The notes under the pieces were generated by a model. It was not told where the DNA came from, did no database searches, and saw nothing but the letters and a program-made list of their open reading frames with translations. Positions 63,383-64,000 of a stretch of DNA of 64,000 bases are shown in pieces. Source of the DNA: Rhodanobacteraceae bacterium (GTDB lineage Bacteria > Pseudomonadota > Gammaproteobacteria > Xanthomonadales > Rhodanobacteraceae); assembly GCA_016790075.1 (NCBI GenBank), contig JAEUPP010000069.1, positions 141,036-205,035 of the forward strand, given 5' to 3'. The number at the start of each line of letters is the position of its first letter. The first letter of the stretch is position 1. The translations under genes and the position numbers were made by a program.

Positions 63383-64000
63383 TTTGGATGGAGCGATCCC
63401 GGGTAGACAGGGCCGTAGTGAAAGTGGGGCCCCATTCCCTTGTGCGCACGATCAATAGCGATGCCCCATTTTTCGAGAAATACTATGCTTCTTGACCTTG
63501 ACGAAAAGCTAAGTACCGAGCATAGCCTAGCCGCCGAGATCTCAGTAGCTGCAACCTCCCATAGTGCAATCTGCCCTACGATGGACGCAGCTTCGAAGTA
63601 CGCATCAGACACGCGATTCGCCGCATCGCATACCTGGCACCCCATAGGATTTTCGACCGGCATTCCTGCAGCTCGCGCTCTCTGGTAATAAGGCCCATAC
63701 GCATTTATCCACTGTGCTTGCTCCGGAGTAATTCTCACAGGGGTCGGTCCTGGCAAGACTATTGCCTGGCCATACAGCCCCTGTGGATCTGCGAGAGAAA
63801 GCGAGTTGCCGAAAACGTAGCCGTACGTACTAACCCCACCCCGCAACCCAATCGGATCACTCTGCGAGTACCGCCCAGTAAACGCCTCATAGTCACGGAA
63901 GTAGTTGTAGTTCAGCCCACTTGGCGCGTCATACCGCTGCCCCGGGAACCGCATATCCAACACAAACCAGTTGCCGTCACCATCCGGATCCTGATTCGGT
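63289..64000 (-). CDS. RHS-family toxin, C-terminal end (5' end outside window)
   Basis: The frame runs off the window at base 64000; only the last 237 residues are seen. The RHS core ending is classic: MRFPGQRYDAPSGLNYNYFR, then GRYSQSDPIGLRGG and NSLSLADPQGLYG. After that comes a different, less GC-rich variable region of about 150 aa, as expected for a polymorphic toxin tip, with clustered His and Cys residues (MGCQVCDAA, GPHFHYGPVYPGSLHPKWHFGP). The toxin's activity is unknown. Contact-dependent delivery or type VI secretion is a family inference. Confidence 0.85.
   Translation of the reverse strand, partial: PNQDPDGDGNWFVLDMRFPGQRYDAPSGLNYNYFRDYEAFTGRYSQSDPIGLRGGVSTYGYVFGNSLSLADPQGLYGQAIVLPGPTPVRITPEQAQWINAYGPYYQRARAAGMPVENPMGCQVCDAANRVSDAYFEAASIVGQIALWEVAATEISAARLCSVLSFSSRSRSIVFLEKWGIAIDRAHKGMGPHFHYGPVYPGSLHPKWHFGPMNPSFGQSNFTWADWFMSGMPMRYH

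Noticed and set aside
1-64000. CRISPR arrays, tRNA or rRNA genes, insertion sequences
   Set aside because: I found no spaced direct repeats of the CRISPR kind, no cloverleaf sequence and no transposase. Small ones could be missed by eye.

Overview
The window is about 64 kb of high-GC chromosome. It most resembles a gammaproteobacterium of the Xanthomonadales (Lysobacterales), perhaps a Rhodanobacteraceae relative such as Dokdonella or Tahibacter. The clues are the gene content (secB-gpsA, rpmB-rpmG, an ole long-chain olefin cluster, aceB-aceA behind a LysR gene), a thymidine kinase lacking most zinc cysteines, and secreted proteins ending in an IFANDFE-type C-terminus. This assignment is inference from recognised families; no database was searched.

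Layout. 1-8.4 kb is an accessory, conflict-type island. It holds the end of an nSTAND1 P-loop NTPase, a minus-strand pair (alpha/beta hydrolase, then a TPR plus trypsin-like protease) and a divergent plus-strand pair (a Rossmann plus TRAFs-binding/TPR protein, then a TIR protein with two further TIR-like folds). 8.8-31 kb is mostly housekeeping: amidohydrolase, LysR regulator with a nested palindromic operator next to aceB-aceA, ubiE, an M1 peptidase, secB-gpsA, rpmB-rpmG, a fatty acid desaturase, a Gld-like ABC exporter operon coupled to mutM, an OmpA-family protein and tdk. 31-36 kb holds a very large membrane patatin and a divergent SGNH hydrolase. 36-41.5 kb holds a methyltransferase, an XdhC/MocA-like pair, a 1.5-kb non-coding stretch with two poly-C palindromic repeats, trmL and an SDR gene.

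41.7-54 kb carries an M16 peptidase, a DUF4156 lipoprotein, a secreted hydrolase with C-terminal repeats, the olefin genes oleA, oleB and oleC with an M50-type membrane protease between oleB and oleC, a beta-hydroxyacid dehydrogenase and a PQQ-type sugar dehydrogenase. 54-59.6 kb carries a redoxin and DsbD-like pair, a Tet-type MFS exporter coupled to an EF-hand protein, a small membrane protein and a YchJ-like protein. 59.6-62.3 kb is a minus-strand operon for three exported proteins. The window closes with three tandem REP-type units and the 3' end of an RHS toxin gene with a low-GC, overlapping candidate immunity gene.

How the genes may work together. The 2.7-8.4 kb genes look like an immune or signalling module: TIR and deoxyribosyltransferase-like Rossmann folds as candidate nucleotide-consuming effectors, TPR/TRAFs-like modules as the scaffold, and protease and hydrolase as further effectors. 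AceB and AceA form the glyoxylate shunt, probably controlled by the adjacent LysR protein. OleA/B/C condense and process fatty acyl-CoAs to long-chain olefins, but no OleD-type SDR reductase lies next to them.
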